NCBI GenBank assembly: GCA_964059195.1
Contig: CAXKWD010000006.1
Location: 8,672,530-8,736,529, forward strand
Source: Ectobius pallidus
Taxonomy: Eukaryota > Arthropoda > Insecta > Blattodea > Ectobiidae
Reading direction: 5' to 3'
DNA length: 64,000 nucleotides
Below are positions 45,089-56,480 of the stretch, in pieces; position 1 is the stretch's first letter, and every line of letters starts with the position of its first letter. A program made the position numbers and the translations under genes. The notes under the pieces were generated by a model. That model searched no databases and was not told the origin of the DNA. It saw only the letters and a list, made by a program, of their open reading frames with translations.

Positions 45089-46638
45089 CAGTGAAACTTC
45101 CCAATAGCGGACACCGCCGGAGAAAAATTAAATGTCCGTTTTTAAGAAGTGTCCGCTATTTAGAAAATTGTTGGTATAAAAAATTAAATATTTTTCAACA
45201 CTATAGTTTACAGTACAGTAGACAGTGAGATTGTGAGATTGTTTGCAGTCAAGAAAACTTATACAAAAAGATCAATGTATACAGTAGTATCAAAATGAAA
45301 GTTAAGTTTTGTACAACAATACAGAACATGCATTTTAAGGCAAATTCAATTTATTCCAGAATCTGTCACTACCACTTCACATTACCCAAATAAATCTAGA
45401 ATTGTTGATTGTTTTAGTGACAAACGTTTACGTTTCTGTGACATTTTTAATATGATTGCACTTCCGAACACTCAACTTAACAAACTAAGAACGTACGAAC
45501 TGCTCATTGTATCATAGCTAACAACTGTGCTGCCAAGAGATTGTGACTGAACTGAATGTAACAGTAAAAAAACCCCTTAGGCAGGCTGAGGTAGATTTCG
45601 AAGTGCTTTTGGTTTAATTTATTATCGCTGCGCAGCACTCTTCTTTTTTAGCCTTGGCATGGCAAACCTGCAGTAAAGAGGAGGAGCCTACAATCATTTG
45701 TTTTAACAACAAGAATAGGATATAATATTCTGGGAGGCCGTGCGCAAGATCAGCAATGAATAAAATTAGCAAAGCCGCTAAACAAGACAAAATTATGATA
45801 TAATAATTCTTTTAAGTGTTATTATTTTCAAACATTAAAATCTCGCGTCATATGAGCGCTATCAAGAAACTATTTATTGATTTGTAGAGTACTCATCAAG
45901 AGCTTTTCAACGATACCCCACAAGACGTGGTTTCAAAAGTTTAGAATTTTCATCCCCCACCCCCACCCCCACCCTCACTCGAACCCCCGAATCGTTGGTG
46001 TCACTGTGAACTCCATAGGGAGTACTCTAATTTATTCAAACAAAGTTTCCCCTCTATACTTCATAGGGGCCGAGATATACATTTTTAAAAATTTCAACCC
46101 CCTCCCCCGACCACCCCCTTGGGCCAAATTTGCTCATTAACGAACTTGTCCGAACTATTGGGCCTAGAAATGACATAATAAAATTTGGTTCAAATATCTT
46201 CAAAATTACAGCCGCTAGCGTGTAAATATATAAATATCACAAATTTTTTTTTTTGAACGGGCGGTGGTTTCATACTTAGGGGAACATGAAACGTAAAGAT
46301 ATGAAAGAATTTTTCCAAAATCATGACATGGTATCCATTGCAATAGGTAGATTTTTCTTCGAAATCTACCTAAAATGCACGATAATGATTGTTGCAAAGA
46401 ATTTCATTAGAATTCAGTTTAGAATTCAGTTTGTCTTTTTCTTTCACGCTGCCAGTTATATGGAAGTTTTAATTGTTGTTGGGGGATACATTTCAGTGTC
46501 CGCGTCCGTTTTTGAGAATGTCTGCTATTTGGAAAAATTTTATCATAAGGGCCAATGTTATTTTGCAGGGAATTTTAAAATTTCCGTTATTGAGAGAAGT
46601 TCGCTATTGGGAAGTGTCTGTCAAGGGAAGTTTCACTG
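45089..46638. mobile_element. Pogo/Tigger-like TIR element
   Basis: Ends CAGTGAAACTTCCCAATAGC and complementary GGGAAGTTTCACTG, TA at 45087-45088 and 46639-46640. Subterminal copies of gtccg(t)ctatt. Contains the dispersed repeat 46170-46385 and a C-rich tract at 45950. No transposase recognised. Confidence 0.65.
46170..46385 (+). repeat. Dispersed repeat shared with 21410-21655
   Basis: Second copy of the repeat described at 21.4 kb, nested in the pogo-like element. About 85 percent identical by eye. Confidence 0.6.
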
Positions 46639-46794
46639 TACATCCATCCTCTGCACGTATTGTATCCAACATTACCATAAAATGTCAAAACCTGTATTCA
46701 TATTGAAAGACTTGAGATTAAAATAAAAGATATTGTCTTTTTGCCTGCCTGTTTTGAAACTTTTTATAAACTTGCTATATAGAATGTCCAGTCT

Positions 46795-47720
46795 TTAATA
46801 ATAATAATAAAAATAATACTTTATTCATCCATTATATCAAAGTAGGCCTACATTGATGTAGGATACGTCAATCTTAACCTAAGAAGAAATAATGAACTTA
46901 TAATACTGATAATCTTAACCTAAGAAACAACTTATAAAGTACTATACTTATGCACTACTTAATTCAGGGAGTAGCAAAAGATGCACTGTGCTGTGAGTTG
47001 TGGATTAGATATTCTTCTATGGAATAGTAGCACCCATCCATTAAATAATTTTTGACAGCTGCTTTAAATTTCTTGACCGAGTGCATTGCTTTGATGCCAT
47101 TGGGGAGTTTATTGTAAAGATGAATTCCATTGTGAAAATGATGCGAGTTGACTACACACTATTTTCTCCACTTACCAAATTTTTTGGTAGAACATGTTTC
47201 GCATATGTTCATATGCATCCTCAACTAGACAAGTAACATGTTCTACCAAAAAATTTGGTAAGTGGAGAAAATAGTGTGTAGTCAACTCGCATCATTTTCA
47301 AATGTTGTTACACTCCACTGTGAACGTTCCGACCAGAGTTTTTTGGAATTCCATTGTGTTCAAAACTTTGTTCAAACAGGGAGGTATTATGGCTTAAGAT
47401 ACATAAATCTGTTTTGTTCCTTGTATCATAGGAGTGTTTCTGCGAATTTGTTTTGAATTGGGAATGTGACGATTTTATATGCGAAAGGACTTCATATATG
47501 TATACGCAGGGAAATGGTAAGATTTCCAAGGTTTTGAAATATGGTTTACAGCTGACTGAAGGTGATATCTTGACAATTGTCCTAATTGCTCTTTTTTGTA
47601 GTCTGAAAATTTTTAAAACATCTCTTGAACTGCCCCAACTTAAAATACCATATGACATTAATGAATGAAAATATGAAAAGTATACGATTCTTAACACGTG
47701 AATGTCTACCAATTCTTTCA
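46795..47720 (-). mobile_element. Jockey-type LINE 3' fragment, (TAA)n tail, interrupted
   Basis: Minus-strand ORF 47308-47721 has YFSYFHSLMSYGILSWGSS, IFRLQKRAIRTI and HSYDTRNKTDL, the C-terminal LINE pattern. It continues beyond a Penelope insertion (47135-47345) to the tail aataataataata at 46797-46810. A different family from 53074-54870. Confidence 0.75.
47135..47345 (-). mobile_element. 211-bp Penelope palindrome inside a LINE, 13-bp TSD
   Basis: Arms 47133-47198 and 47235-47300 (66 bp, apparently perfect), 36-nt loop, 45-nt tail, and direct repeats gaattccattgtg at 47122-47134 and 47346-47358. The hammerhead-like core is at 47196-47224 on the minus strand with a perfect GCATATG/CATATGC stem; its first box reads TTGAGGA. 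No coding sequence. Confidence 0.78.
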
Positions 47721-49601
47721 TTGATATAATTATAAGATATGAATAGATATATCCAGCCGTTAAGTATGCACTGGAGACCTGTGCCCTATTTCATAAAACT
47801 CTACAGGTGTTACAAATACGTCAATTATGTCAAGCCTAACAAATTTATCAAGATGTCATCCCATTTGTATATTTCATAAGTATTACAAATTCTCCTTACG
47901 TTGTAGGCAACTTAATGTAAATTGTCAGACTAAAAAGGACACTTTTCATAAACCTGACTATTTTATGTCAAACCTAAAGTTTACTTCATCACATGATCAA
48001 AGGATGAATAAACATACATACACTTGTAGATGGCTCTCATATACGCATGCGATAATCGATCTCAACACTAAGCAATCCAGTAATACTATATAAAATAATA
48101 GAAAATAAAATTGGCAGCTTTTTACACATTCTACTTACCTAGTCCAGTAACTTGGATAAGATCACTATCGGTAAATTAAGATTTGATGCAAAGAAAATTG
48201 ATGAAGCCATGTGAACTTTGTATCACAAAAGGTAGGCCTACTGCTAGTGTTCATAATGAACAAGAAAGTTGAGGTTACAGAGATCTAGTATTCACAAACA
48301 AAATTTGCCAAGTTTTTATTGATTTAAAACAGCATGTTCCATTGCTTATGTGTTTGCAATACTACATGCTATGTCTTCATTACAAGTATTAATAAATTGT
48401 ATAAAAGTATCTACTGTGTTATGTACGTTCAATCATCACTATAACTTTGTTTGCTAATTCTAATAACTTGCAATTTTGTTAGAAAATTCTATCATTTTAT
48501 CTTTGCTATCTAATCCTGTGTTATTATCTATAATGAACTGAAGTCTATTGAGTGTATAAAGCGTTTAAATGGTGTATAGTATTTCAAAATGAGTTCATCT
48601 GGAGGAACCGGCCATTGTCCATGTTTGGTAGCAATTTGCTTTTCTAAATTGTCTCTCTGTTGTTGGAGTTCACTGCATCTGTATAGTAGGTGGTTCGCAG
48701 TTTGGGCCTCTTGAAGACAGGAGCACGTGTCATCATTCGTTATGTGGAATCTCTTCAGGTAGGATTTGGTTATTCCATGTCCAGTAACTATTGCTGTCAT
48801 TATGATCCTTTGCCTTATTCTCTGACAAACTGATGGGATGAAGGCCCTACAGGCAGTCCCTTAGTCATGTTGGTCCAATCCGCCTGCCATTTTGTTAGTC
48901 CTTCATCTTTAATTTCTGGAACTATTGCAGTTTTTGGGATTTTCGAGTATACCGGTTCTCTATCTTCTTCTCCCACTGCTTCCTTAGCTTGCTTATCTGC
49001 CATCTCATTACCAGCAATTCCCACATGGGCCCTTATCCATCCAAAATGTATTTTGTGATCCTTGAGTCTTCTTACCAAGTTCCTGATCTGCTCGATAAGG
49101 TAGCTGTGATTCCGGTTGTTCTGAAGTAAATCCAGGGTAATTTTACTGTCCGTATAGATTGCTACCTTGTTCTCTTTGAGTGGGATAGGTAGTTCATTGA
49201 TTGCTTCAATAGCTTTTAATATCGCAATCTATTCCACCTGATTGTTGGAACAATCACTGAGAAGTCTGTTCTTCATGGTGTGAATTAATTGTCCTCGTTT
49301 ATAGAATGCTGCTGCTGCACCTACTTTTCCGTGAATTTTACTGCCATCTGTGTAGATTTCTAACTCATATGCTAGAGAACTATTAATTTCTTCAATTGGT
49401 GTTCTGTCTGCAGGATGAGGCCAGTCCTTTACTTGTAGAGGCTTGTCATAATCTACACGGAAATCTTTACTTCGATGAGTTGCTTCATAGATCTTTACAG
49501 ATTGTGTCACTATTATACCTATAGGCTGAACTCCTGCAGCCACGCACGAGGCTTCAAATGACAGCGTCCTGTGAGCCTTGGCCATTCTGATATTAATTAA
49601 T

Positions 49602-50499
49602 TTAGAATTTTGCAATATATTTTCCCTAGCGCTGGCAATAGGCTTACTCCTCTGTAGTTATCTAAATTATTCAAACCTCCCTTGCCCTTATAAATTGGGT
49701 GAATTATTGATGTGTTCCATTGCTCCGGATACTTCCCTTCTTCGAAAATACGGTTAAAAATTTGTAATATGTCTCCGAGTCTACTGTCAACTTGAATGAG
49801 AGCTTTAAAAAATTCCGCTTGCAATCCATCGATTCCAGACGCTTTGCCATTTTTCATTGAATTTACCGCTTTAATTAGTTCCTCCCTTGTAATAACAGAG
49901 TCTAACTCTGGGATCTGCAAATTTACCAAAAACTGTCCCCTAGGTATCCCCGGTCCCTCCCAATTACTTCCACCCCCGTACACACGAGAAAAGTGTCTGA
50001 CCCATGCCTCCGCTGTAATGTTAGGTATCTGATTATTCCGATTACCTATTTCCTTTATAGCGCGCCAGATGTCGGACTGGTTTCCTTCTTCCGATGCAAT
50101 TCTAACTTTTTCTGTCATATGATTTTGCCATTTCTCTTTCTCTTGTTTTAACACATTTTTATATTTTTTTCTCCTTTCCGTATAAAATCGCCGATTTAGT
50201 TCCCCCCCTTCCCTTCTAAAAGTTACTAGAGCTCTCTCTGCTTGTCTTTTCTCCTCCCTACACTGTTCATTATACCATCCTTTTTTTACCCTTTTGCTAT
50301 ACTTTACTTCCATATGTTTTGCCGCTGTCTGAAGTTGCGCCGTGAGTGTATCAATTGCGTTATTTGTATCTGTAATATTATTTATGTTTTGTTGAGACAC
50401 TACTTGTTTAAAATTTTGTTCTTCTTCAGACTTCCAACGAAAACGCCTTATACACTTAGTTCTATTTTCCCTAGCCGCATTACCGATACTATTAATCAA
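49602..50499 (-). pseudogene. LINE RT N-terminal half (inverted)
   Basis: About 300 codons on the minus strand, opening with NRTKCIRRFRWKSEEEQNFK and a KKGWYNEQCREEKRQAERAL helix, then RT motif 1-2 (GKASGIDGLQAEFFK, WNTSIIHPIYKGKG, NYRGVSLLPALGKIY). Ends abruptly at 49602 where the host LINE resumes. Confidence 0.75.
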
Positions 50500-51570
50500 A
50501 TCCTCTTCCCCACGAAAACGAAGGCGGTAACTTTTAAAAATGGATCTGTTTACAGCCGAGATGAATTATGGTTGTACCGAGGGAAAAGAATTGAAAATGT
50601 TAAGACATTTATATATTTGGGTATATGCTTATCCATGAATGGGAAATGGACAAGGCACATAAATTACGCCAGAGGGAGGGGGCGCAGACAAGTAGGGGAA
50701 TTACTTGCCTCAATGGCAAAAATACCGGATATGCCAGTCGCTATACTATTGAAAATTTATTATGCTACGGCGAGAGCAACAATGTTGTATGGTTCCGAAC
50801 TTTGGGGGTGGGAAAAATTAGAGAGCTTAGCTAAAATACAGAATATTTTTCTGAAAAGGATTTTGAGGGTAGATAGAGGTGCGGCAAATTGCGGGGTGAG
50901 AAAAGAGTGGGGAATTACATGCGACACAACATTCTGCAAAATTATGACAATAAAATACTGGTTAAATTTATTAACGGCTGAAGATACATCTTTAAAATTT
51001 ATTTGTTACAATGAGCAACTTGAGAATTTAGGAACAACAAACTGGGCGTACAACATAAAAAAGGGTTTGGAGGGTATAGGGATGGGGTGGGTGTGGGAAA
51101 AGGGGATTGAGAATAGAAAAAATATTTGGAAGAAGATAAGAGGGAGACTAATTGATATCGAGAGGCAGAACATCGAGGCTGATTGTAATGGTAAAGTGTC
51201 ATTAGAATTACAAGCAGAATTAAAGGCTAATTGGGGAAGGGAAGCATATATAGAAAGATTGGGTGCGGAAGATAGAGCAGCAATGGCCTGGATTCGCCTG
51301 GGAAGATGGAAAACTCAGAGAATTTCGGATGAGGGAGGGGGGAGAATCTGCCCAATGTGCAGGGGAAATGAAACCTGGGTTCATATCTTGGCGGGATGTG
51401 TAGTGACAGAGCGCTGGAGAGTTATGATGCTACCCGACAAATTTTTAAACTCGCAAAGAAGTAGGGAGGCATGTCTAAATCTATTACTGGATGAGCACAA
51501 TTGGCACGGGTTATGTAAATTTCTGAAGAAAGTGAGATGTATGAGAGAAAGCCTAGATTTAGAGAATTAA
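50500..51570 (+). pseudogene. LINE RT C-terminal half
   Basis: About 356 codons: KTKAVTF, ENVKTFIYLGICLSMNGKW, ATMLYGSELWGWEKLESLAK, the helical C-terminus and the closing CPMCRGNETWVHILAGC zinc motif. The ORF extends upstream to 50242 only by running antisense through the inverted part. Stop at 51570. Confidence 0.78.
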
Positions 51571-52736
51571 GGAAATCTAAGTATTATTTTTTTTATTATT
51601 ATTATCTTTTTGTTTTTTGTCTTAATAATGTCTATGTATCTATGAAATTTTTACTTGTTTGGGGGTGGGGGGTTACGTCTGGGGTTATGTAAATAATAGA
51701 ATATAGTTTTTTTTCAATTGGGTTTTTTATGGGGTAATAATTTAAGTGTATGCAGTGAGCACGTATGGTCGACACTGACCCGTGCGCCGGTTAATGTAAA
51801 TAATGTGATTTATATGTGAGAAATTTTTTTTGTGAAAATAAATACACACTACTACTATTAATTAATCTTTGTATTCGCTGCAGTTTACTTAAATTTTTCT
51901 GAGTTTGCAATGCCTCATTCCAAACTGGGCAGCCTAGAATGATATAAATTTGTAAATATGTCAACAAAAATTTACATTTTATAAATGTTAGGTATCCTAA
52001 GATTTGACAAATTTGTCAGATTTTTACCTGTCAACGCCAAAGTTTTGAGAAACAACAATTTCTAAAATTGCTTCATATTCATATTCATTTTATTCATCCA
52101 TTGATCAATACATATGAAATAGGACACGTCAGTGTACAATACATATCATCCTCTCACACACACACACATACATAATATTAACATATGTACAAAAATATGC
52201 CAGTACCTGAAGAAACAACGAGAGCTTGGAGTGGTAAAGCAAAAAAATTTATGTCTGATATAGGTAAACGACTGAATTTGGTTACTGGAGATCCACATTC
52301 AACTTGACATCTAAGGCAACGTTAGCTATAGCCGTTCAGCAAGGGAATGTGATAAGCATCATGGAAACCTTGCCAGAAAATCGTTCCCTTGAGAGTATTT
52401 CTTATTTGTAATATTTTTCTGTTTTTTTTTTTAAATAAACAGATTTTGTAAATATGAAAAGTCAAACAACTGTTTACTTAAATTGTTACACAAGTCTTTT
52501 TATGAAATACAACGTTTACACATCGTAAACAAATTTGTAAAAATACAATTGTCATGACATTTTTGTGAAGTTCTTAGCATTTATGAAATACTCAGAAAAT
52601 GTAAACTTGTAAGACAGTTTTATGTCATCATTCACCTGTAAAATTGTAACTTTTATGAAATAGGGCCCTGGTCAGACTTTTAAACTTAACAGCCTATTAC
52701 AGTTACAGATAGGTTATAATGTATTTCTTCATTTAG

Positions 52737-52958
52737 GTGGACTGATGATTTAACCAATCTACATGCACAAAAAGAACGTCTGATTGGAGACTGTCTCTTG
52801 GCTTCATCATTTTTAAGTTACACTGGAGCTTTCAGTTGGGAGTTTCGATCACAAATGGTGTATGATGACTGGGAAATCGATCTTCGAAACCGAGAAGTAC
52901 CTATGTCAAAACCTTGCAGAGTGGAGAAAATACTATCTGATGATGTAACAATCAGCCA
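52737..52958 (+). CDS. DNAH10: DNAH10 exon 18: start of AAA5
   Basis: One phase base, 73 codons, two phase bases. RLIGDCLLASSFLSYTGAF is the AAA5 entry helix and KILSDDVTISQ precedes the QW junction. Acceptor atttag ends at 52736; donor GTAAGT at 52959. The acceptor is only about 65 bp from the end of a DNA transposon. Confidence 0.94.
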
Positions 52959-53039
52959 GTAAGTGTTATTCATCATATCTTTTATTTTCTAAAGTAGTCA
53001 TGTTATTTGTCATCTTCAATTTTCCAGGATTCCTAGTGA

Positions 53040-55003
53040 CAGAATATGATACAGAAGTGAAGAATATAAGGTATTGTACTCTAAACTGAAAATAATCTAT
53101 AGGTCTGAAGTGAAGTCAGCAAAACTCAGAGCTAATGAAGACTTTATATTGAAATCTAATAACAGAACCAGAGCAGCTTGGACAATCATAAAAGCTGAAT
53201 TGCCGGAAAATAAAAATAAGGAGAGTAAAATGGAAATTACTGCTCAAGATTTTAATGAATATTTTGTTAATATTTGTAATACAATTAGGCCTAATGATAC
53301 AATGCCAGATTTAGATACTGTCAAGGCATTTCTTACTCTGAAACACGTTAACTTGGAAGCTGAATCTTTTATGTGGAAAGAAGTAATTGCCTGGGATATA
53401 CAAAGGGTAGTAAATAAACTGAGTAATTCTAGGTCAGAGGATATTTACGGATTCTCTAATTATATAATCAAGAGGATTATTGATGTTATAATGTACCCTT
53501 TAATGTACTTAATTAATTGGATGATGAGAGAAGCCATCTTTCCAAGTTGCCTGAAGAAAACTATTACAGTTCCTATTTACAAAAAGGGAGACAAATCCTG
53601 CTTAAATAACTATAGACCTGTTTCACTTGTACCTGTAATATCTAAAATTATAGAAAGTTTAATTGCACATCAAATTACTAATTATTTTGAATCTAATAAG
53701 TTCTTCACTCCTTCACAATATGGATTCCGAAAGGGACTCTCAACAATAGATGCTATTAAAGATATTGTTTCATTTATTTTAGAAGGATACGAAACGAAAA
53801 CCATAACTGGCGCCACTATCCTCGATCTCACCAAAGCATTCGATACTGTATCACATTCAATCCTAATTGAAAAACTTACGTATTATGGAATAACTGGCTC
53901 AGCATTAGCTCTTCTAAGCTCTTATTTATCAAATAGATATCAGTGTGTAAAGCTTGGTACTAAGATATCTGATATGCTGAAAATTACCAGTGGTGTACCC
54001 CAAGGCTCTGTATTGGGCCCTTTGCTATTTTTAATTTATGTAAATGATTTACCATCTTATATGCCTAATAAGTGTATCCTTTATGCAGATGATACGACTA
54101 TTCTATCCTCAGACAATGATATCAAAGTGGTTGAAAATATTAATAGCAAAAATCTAGATAAGTCTCAACGATGGCTTGAAGTAAATAAATTAACCGTTAA
54201 TATGGATAAAACTGAATATATTACATTTGGTCTTAGTGACAGAGAAATAAAAAGTGTTAAACTATTGGGTATATTCTTGGACACAAAATTAAACTGGGCC
54301 ATCCACTGTGAACACCTATGTACCAAGCTGTCTAGAATTATATATCTGTTAAGAAAATTGAAACAAAACACACAAACTAATTTTATACTACAGGCTTATT
54401 ATGTGTATTTTCATTCTCATTTAACATATGGTGTACTACTCTGGGGAAATTCCAAAAGTTCGGAACAAGTTTTTATTTGGCAAAAGAAGGCAATTAGATG
54501 TATAACTGGCATTAGCCTAAGAGAGTCTTGCAGGGAGCATTTTAAGAAATTAAAGATTATTACTCTACCTAGTGTATATATATTGCAGTCTCTTTTATAT
54601 ATTAAAGAAAATATTTTAGATTTTAACCTAAGATCTGATGTACATATATATAACACAAGACAAAAAAGTCTTCTGAATGAAGATTTTACTAGACTGACTA
54701 AAGTACAGAACAGTTTTAAATATATAGGTATGAAACTTTTTAATAAGCTCCCACCAAACACAGACATAAGTCTTCATAGATTTAAATCAGTTGTGCAAGA
54801 ATGGCTTACAAATCATGCGTTTTATAGTATAGAAGAGTTTGAATCTTGTAAGGATGATATTGTATTTTAGAGTTTTAATTAACATATTGAATAGGTATAA
54901 ATGTAATTAGGATTAGTAAAGACGATGTCAATACATTCTTTGTAATGTCCAATGACAATAAATATGAATATGAATATGAATATGAATATGAATATCAATT
55001 TTG
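53040..55003 (+). mobile_element. Jockey-type LINE, 5'-truncated, (AATATG)n tail
   Basis: RT ORF 53074-54870, short 3' UTR, and a tail of seven or so TGAATA units at 54956-55000. 5' truncated inside the endonuclease-RT linker. Only one long frame without stops, so a fairly young copy. Confidence 0.85.
53074..54870 (+). CDS. Non-LTR reverse transcriptase, Jockey-type
   Basis: 598 codons. RT palm: GATILDLTKAFDTVSH (motif A aspartates), SGVPQGSVLGPLLF (motif B), YADD at 54082-54093 (motif C), KLLGIFLDTKLNW. Upstream KKTITVPIYKKGDKSC, NYRPVSLVPVISKIIE and FRKGLSTIDAI are the usual fingers. The C-terminal SRES-type LRESCREHF and IYNTRQK parallel 23272-23730. The endonuclease domain is missing. 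No RNase H, so Jockey/CR1 group. Confidence 0.9.
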   Translation: MYSKLKIIYRSEVKSAKLRANEDFILKSNNRTRAAWTIIKAELPENKNKESKMEITAQDFNEYFVNICNTIRPNDTMPDLDTVKAFLTLKHVNLEAESFMWKEVIAWDIQRVVNKLSNSRSEDIYGFSNYIIKRIIDVIMYPLMYLINWMMREAIFPSCLKKTITVPIYKKGDKSCLNNYRPVSLVPVISKIIESLIAHQITNYFESNKFFTPSQYGFRKGLSTIDAIKDIVSFILEGYETKTITGATILDLTKAFDTVSHSILIEKLTYYGITGSALALLSSYLSNRYQCVKLGTKISDMLKITSGVPQGSVLGPLLFLIYVNDLPSYMPNKCILYADDTTILSSDNDIKVVENINSKNLDKSQRWLEVNKLTVNMDKTEYITFGLSDREIKSVKLLGIFLDTKLNWAIHCEHLCTKLSRIIYLLRKLKQNTQTNFILQAYYVYFHSHLTYGVLLWGNSKSSEQVFIWQKKAIRCITGISLRESCREHFKKLKIITLPSVYILQSLLYIKENILDFNLRSDVHIYNTRQKSLLNEDFTRLTKVQNSFKYIGMKLFNKLPPNTDISLHRFKSVVQEWLTNHAFYSIEEFESCKDDIVF

Positions 55004-55266
55004 TTCCAGTTAAAATCTACAATTTAACTGAAAAGAATAAATATTGAAATAGCCTTCTAGTAATGTATCACCATGGTGACTGACCATCCCTGTAGAGCAA
55101 ATATTCACTTGCTCTGCTTAAATATTAAAATATTTCTCATAATAAGCAAATATTTGATTGAGCTAATCAGGGGACATAGTTAAGTGTCATTATTATACAT
55201 TAAAATTTAAGAACATTCATCTTCACTATTGTAAGTACCAGTAAATACTAAATAGGACATATTATT

Positions 55267-55874
55267 CATTAATTACAATGGAACAATTTTTAAACACTTG
55301 TAGCTCTACTTACGTCACAATTTTCGGACTAGTTCCACGGAACTATCAGGAATTTACCAAATGGAATGCCAAGATTGTAACAAAATTTATATTGGACAGA
55401 CTAAGAGAAATTTGGATATTAGAATGAAAGAACACTTGAGAAATGTAAAACTCATACAGACAGAAAAATCAGCATTAGCACACCACTCTTGGACATGTGA
55501 CCACCACATCAATAAAGACATCAAACTTTTGAAACATGTTAAAACGCCACAAGAGCTCAACACTTGGGAAAAGATCTTCATTTTGAAAAACCAAGACATT
55601 GTTATGAACTTCGAAATTCCGCCAGTAGACAACATCATTAGGATGACCAATAGAAACAAAGAAGTCACCTCTAGACAGACCAGCACTACCAACCAGAGCC
55701 GTGCGAATTCCAGTCTACCAACCGCCGATGATGGGGATGAAAGTCTTCCCCGAAACTAGTCCGAAAATTGTGACGTAAGTAGAGCTACAAGTGTTTAAAA
55801 ATTGTTCCATTGTAATTAATGGATCAATAGCTTTACTGTTTATACCACTTCTCCCGTTTTATATATTTATTAGA
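55267..55874 (+). mobile_element. 608-bp Penelope-like element, GIY-YIG only, inverted termini
   Basis: Arms 55267-55335 and 55753-55821 (69 bp, complementary), 53-nt tail 55822-55874, direct repeats acatattat at 55258-55266 and 55875-55883. Between the arms lies the GIY-YIG ORF 55361-55759 (CQDCNKIYIGQTKRNL, MKEHLRN, TWEKIFI). A hammerhead-like core (CCGATGA, GGGGA/TTCCCC stem, GAAA) is at 55725-55757. It links the coding-free palindromes of the window to Penelope-like elements. Confidence 0.85.
55361..55759 (+). CDS. GIY-YIG endonuclease fragment of a Penelope-like element
   Basis: 132 codons. YIGQTKRNLDIRMKEH is the second half of GIY-YIG with the catalytic arginine region; WEKIFILKN carries the conserved glutamate. 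Preceding GIY strand is truncated by the arm boundary. Ends in a serine/threonine-rich tail overlapping the hammerhead-like core. Confidence 0.8.
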   Translation: MECQDCNKIYIGQTKRNLDIRMKEHLRNVKLIQTEKSALAHHSWTCDHHINKDIKLLKHVKTPQELNTWEKIFILKNQDIVMNFEIPPVDNIIRMTNRNKEVTSRQTSTTNQSRANSSLPTADDGDESLPRN

Positions 55875-55912
55875 ACATATTATGTTTGAAGTTGCAATGC
55901 TTATGGCCTTTA

Positions 55913-56100
55913 TTACCACCTGCTGACAATTCCTCCCGATACGTGACTTCCAGATAGCTTAACTGGAAGATGTCTTGTAATACCACCGTGGAACTGCTAT
56001 CGGGAAGAACGCAGTCAAGTTTTGTAAAATGTTCCTTAGTTCGAGCAGAGAGCTGTGTTGGTTGTAGTTCGGCAAGTCTCCGCTTCTGAGATAGAGTTAA
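55913..56100. mobile_element. Fragment of the TTAGGGCC-TIR element
   Basis: Reverse complement of the right part of 29249-29822: shares gatacgtgacttccagatag, ttaactggaagatgtc and taataccaccg. Starts without its terminal TTAGGGCC. Confidence 0.6.
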
Positions 56101-56480
56101 TTTCTCTTGTGATATTGTCTTTAAGTTCTTCTAACAGTATGTGACTATTATTTGAAAAATAAAGTATCAAACCCATACATTAAAAGAACTTGAAGCTGAA
56201 CTTATGTGCGTGAAACAAAATTTCCTAAAAAGGTGCCAGTGTTGTGTGGATGCAAGAGGAGAACATTTCCAACTTCTCTTGTGATGAGGTACGTGGTTAT
56301 TTTCATTGTAATTTTAACTGTAACTGTGAGAACCTGAATCAATACACCATTAGTGGCTTTATTTGCATAAATATTTCACCTGATCGCTTACGAGTTAGAG
56401 CTGAAACCCGCACGATTGATCAACTCTTACATGAAACGCACTGTATCTTGAGTCTTGGGTCTTGTATGGATTACTCTTAA

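Larger units (their letters stand above)
49602..51855 (+). mobile_element. LINE with inverted 5' part (twin-priming type), 11-bp TSD
   Basis: Direct repeats tattaattaat at 49591-49601 and 51856-51866. Left part (minus strand 49602-50499) encodes the RT N-terminal region: KAVNSMKNGKASGIDGLQAE, NYRGVSLLPALGKIYCKIL. Right part (plus, 50500-51855) encodes the RT thumb and C-terminus and ends in an (ACT)n tail. The catalytic palm between them is absent. Same family assumed; opposite orientation with one TSD is the twin-priming signature. Confidence 0.75.
48450..51955 (-). mobile_element. RNase H-bearing LINE (R1/I-like), split by a second LINE
   Basis: Minus-strand coding from about 51955: PVWNEALQTQKNLSKLQRI, then, after the insertion 49602-51855, INIRMAKAHRTLSFEA. 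The RNase H domain starts LEIYTDGSKIHGK (49229-49615) and ends FGWIRAHVGIAGNEMADKQA (48815-49078); a final CCHC-like CSCLQEAQTANHLLYRC is at 48528-48800. RT is lost by 5' truncation. RT-RNase H-zinc knuckle order is that of R1/I group LINEs. Confidence 0.8.
47780..52670. mobile_element. DNA transposon with CCCTATTTCATAAAA TIRs, hosting LINEs
   Basis: Left end gccctatttcataaaactct at about 47782, right end complement ttatgaaatagggccc at 52660-52670. Related to the end at 41141. Subterminal atttcataa/ttatgaaata motifs repeat on both sides. The element's own sequence is limited to about 47780-48130 and 51960-52670; everything between is inserted LINE material. No transposase seen. Confidence 0.5.

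Noticed and set aside
50242..50499. Upstream part of the 442-codon plus-strand frame
   Set aside because: Antisense of the inverted LINE RT segment; coding signal begins only at about 50500.
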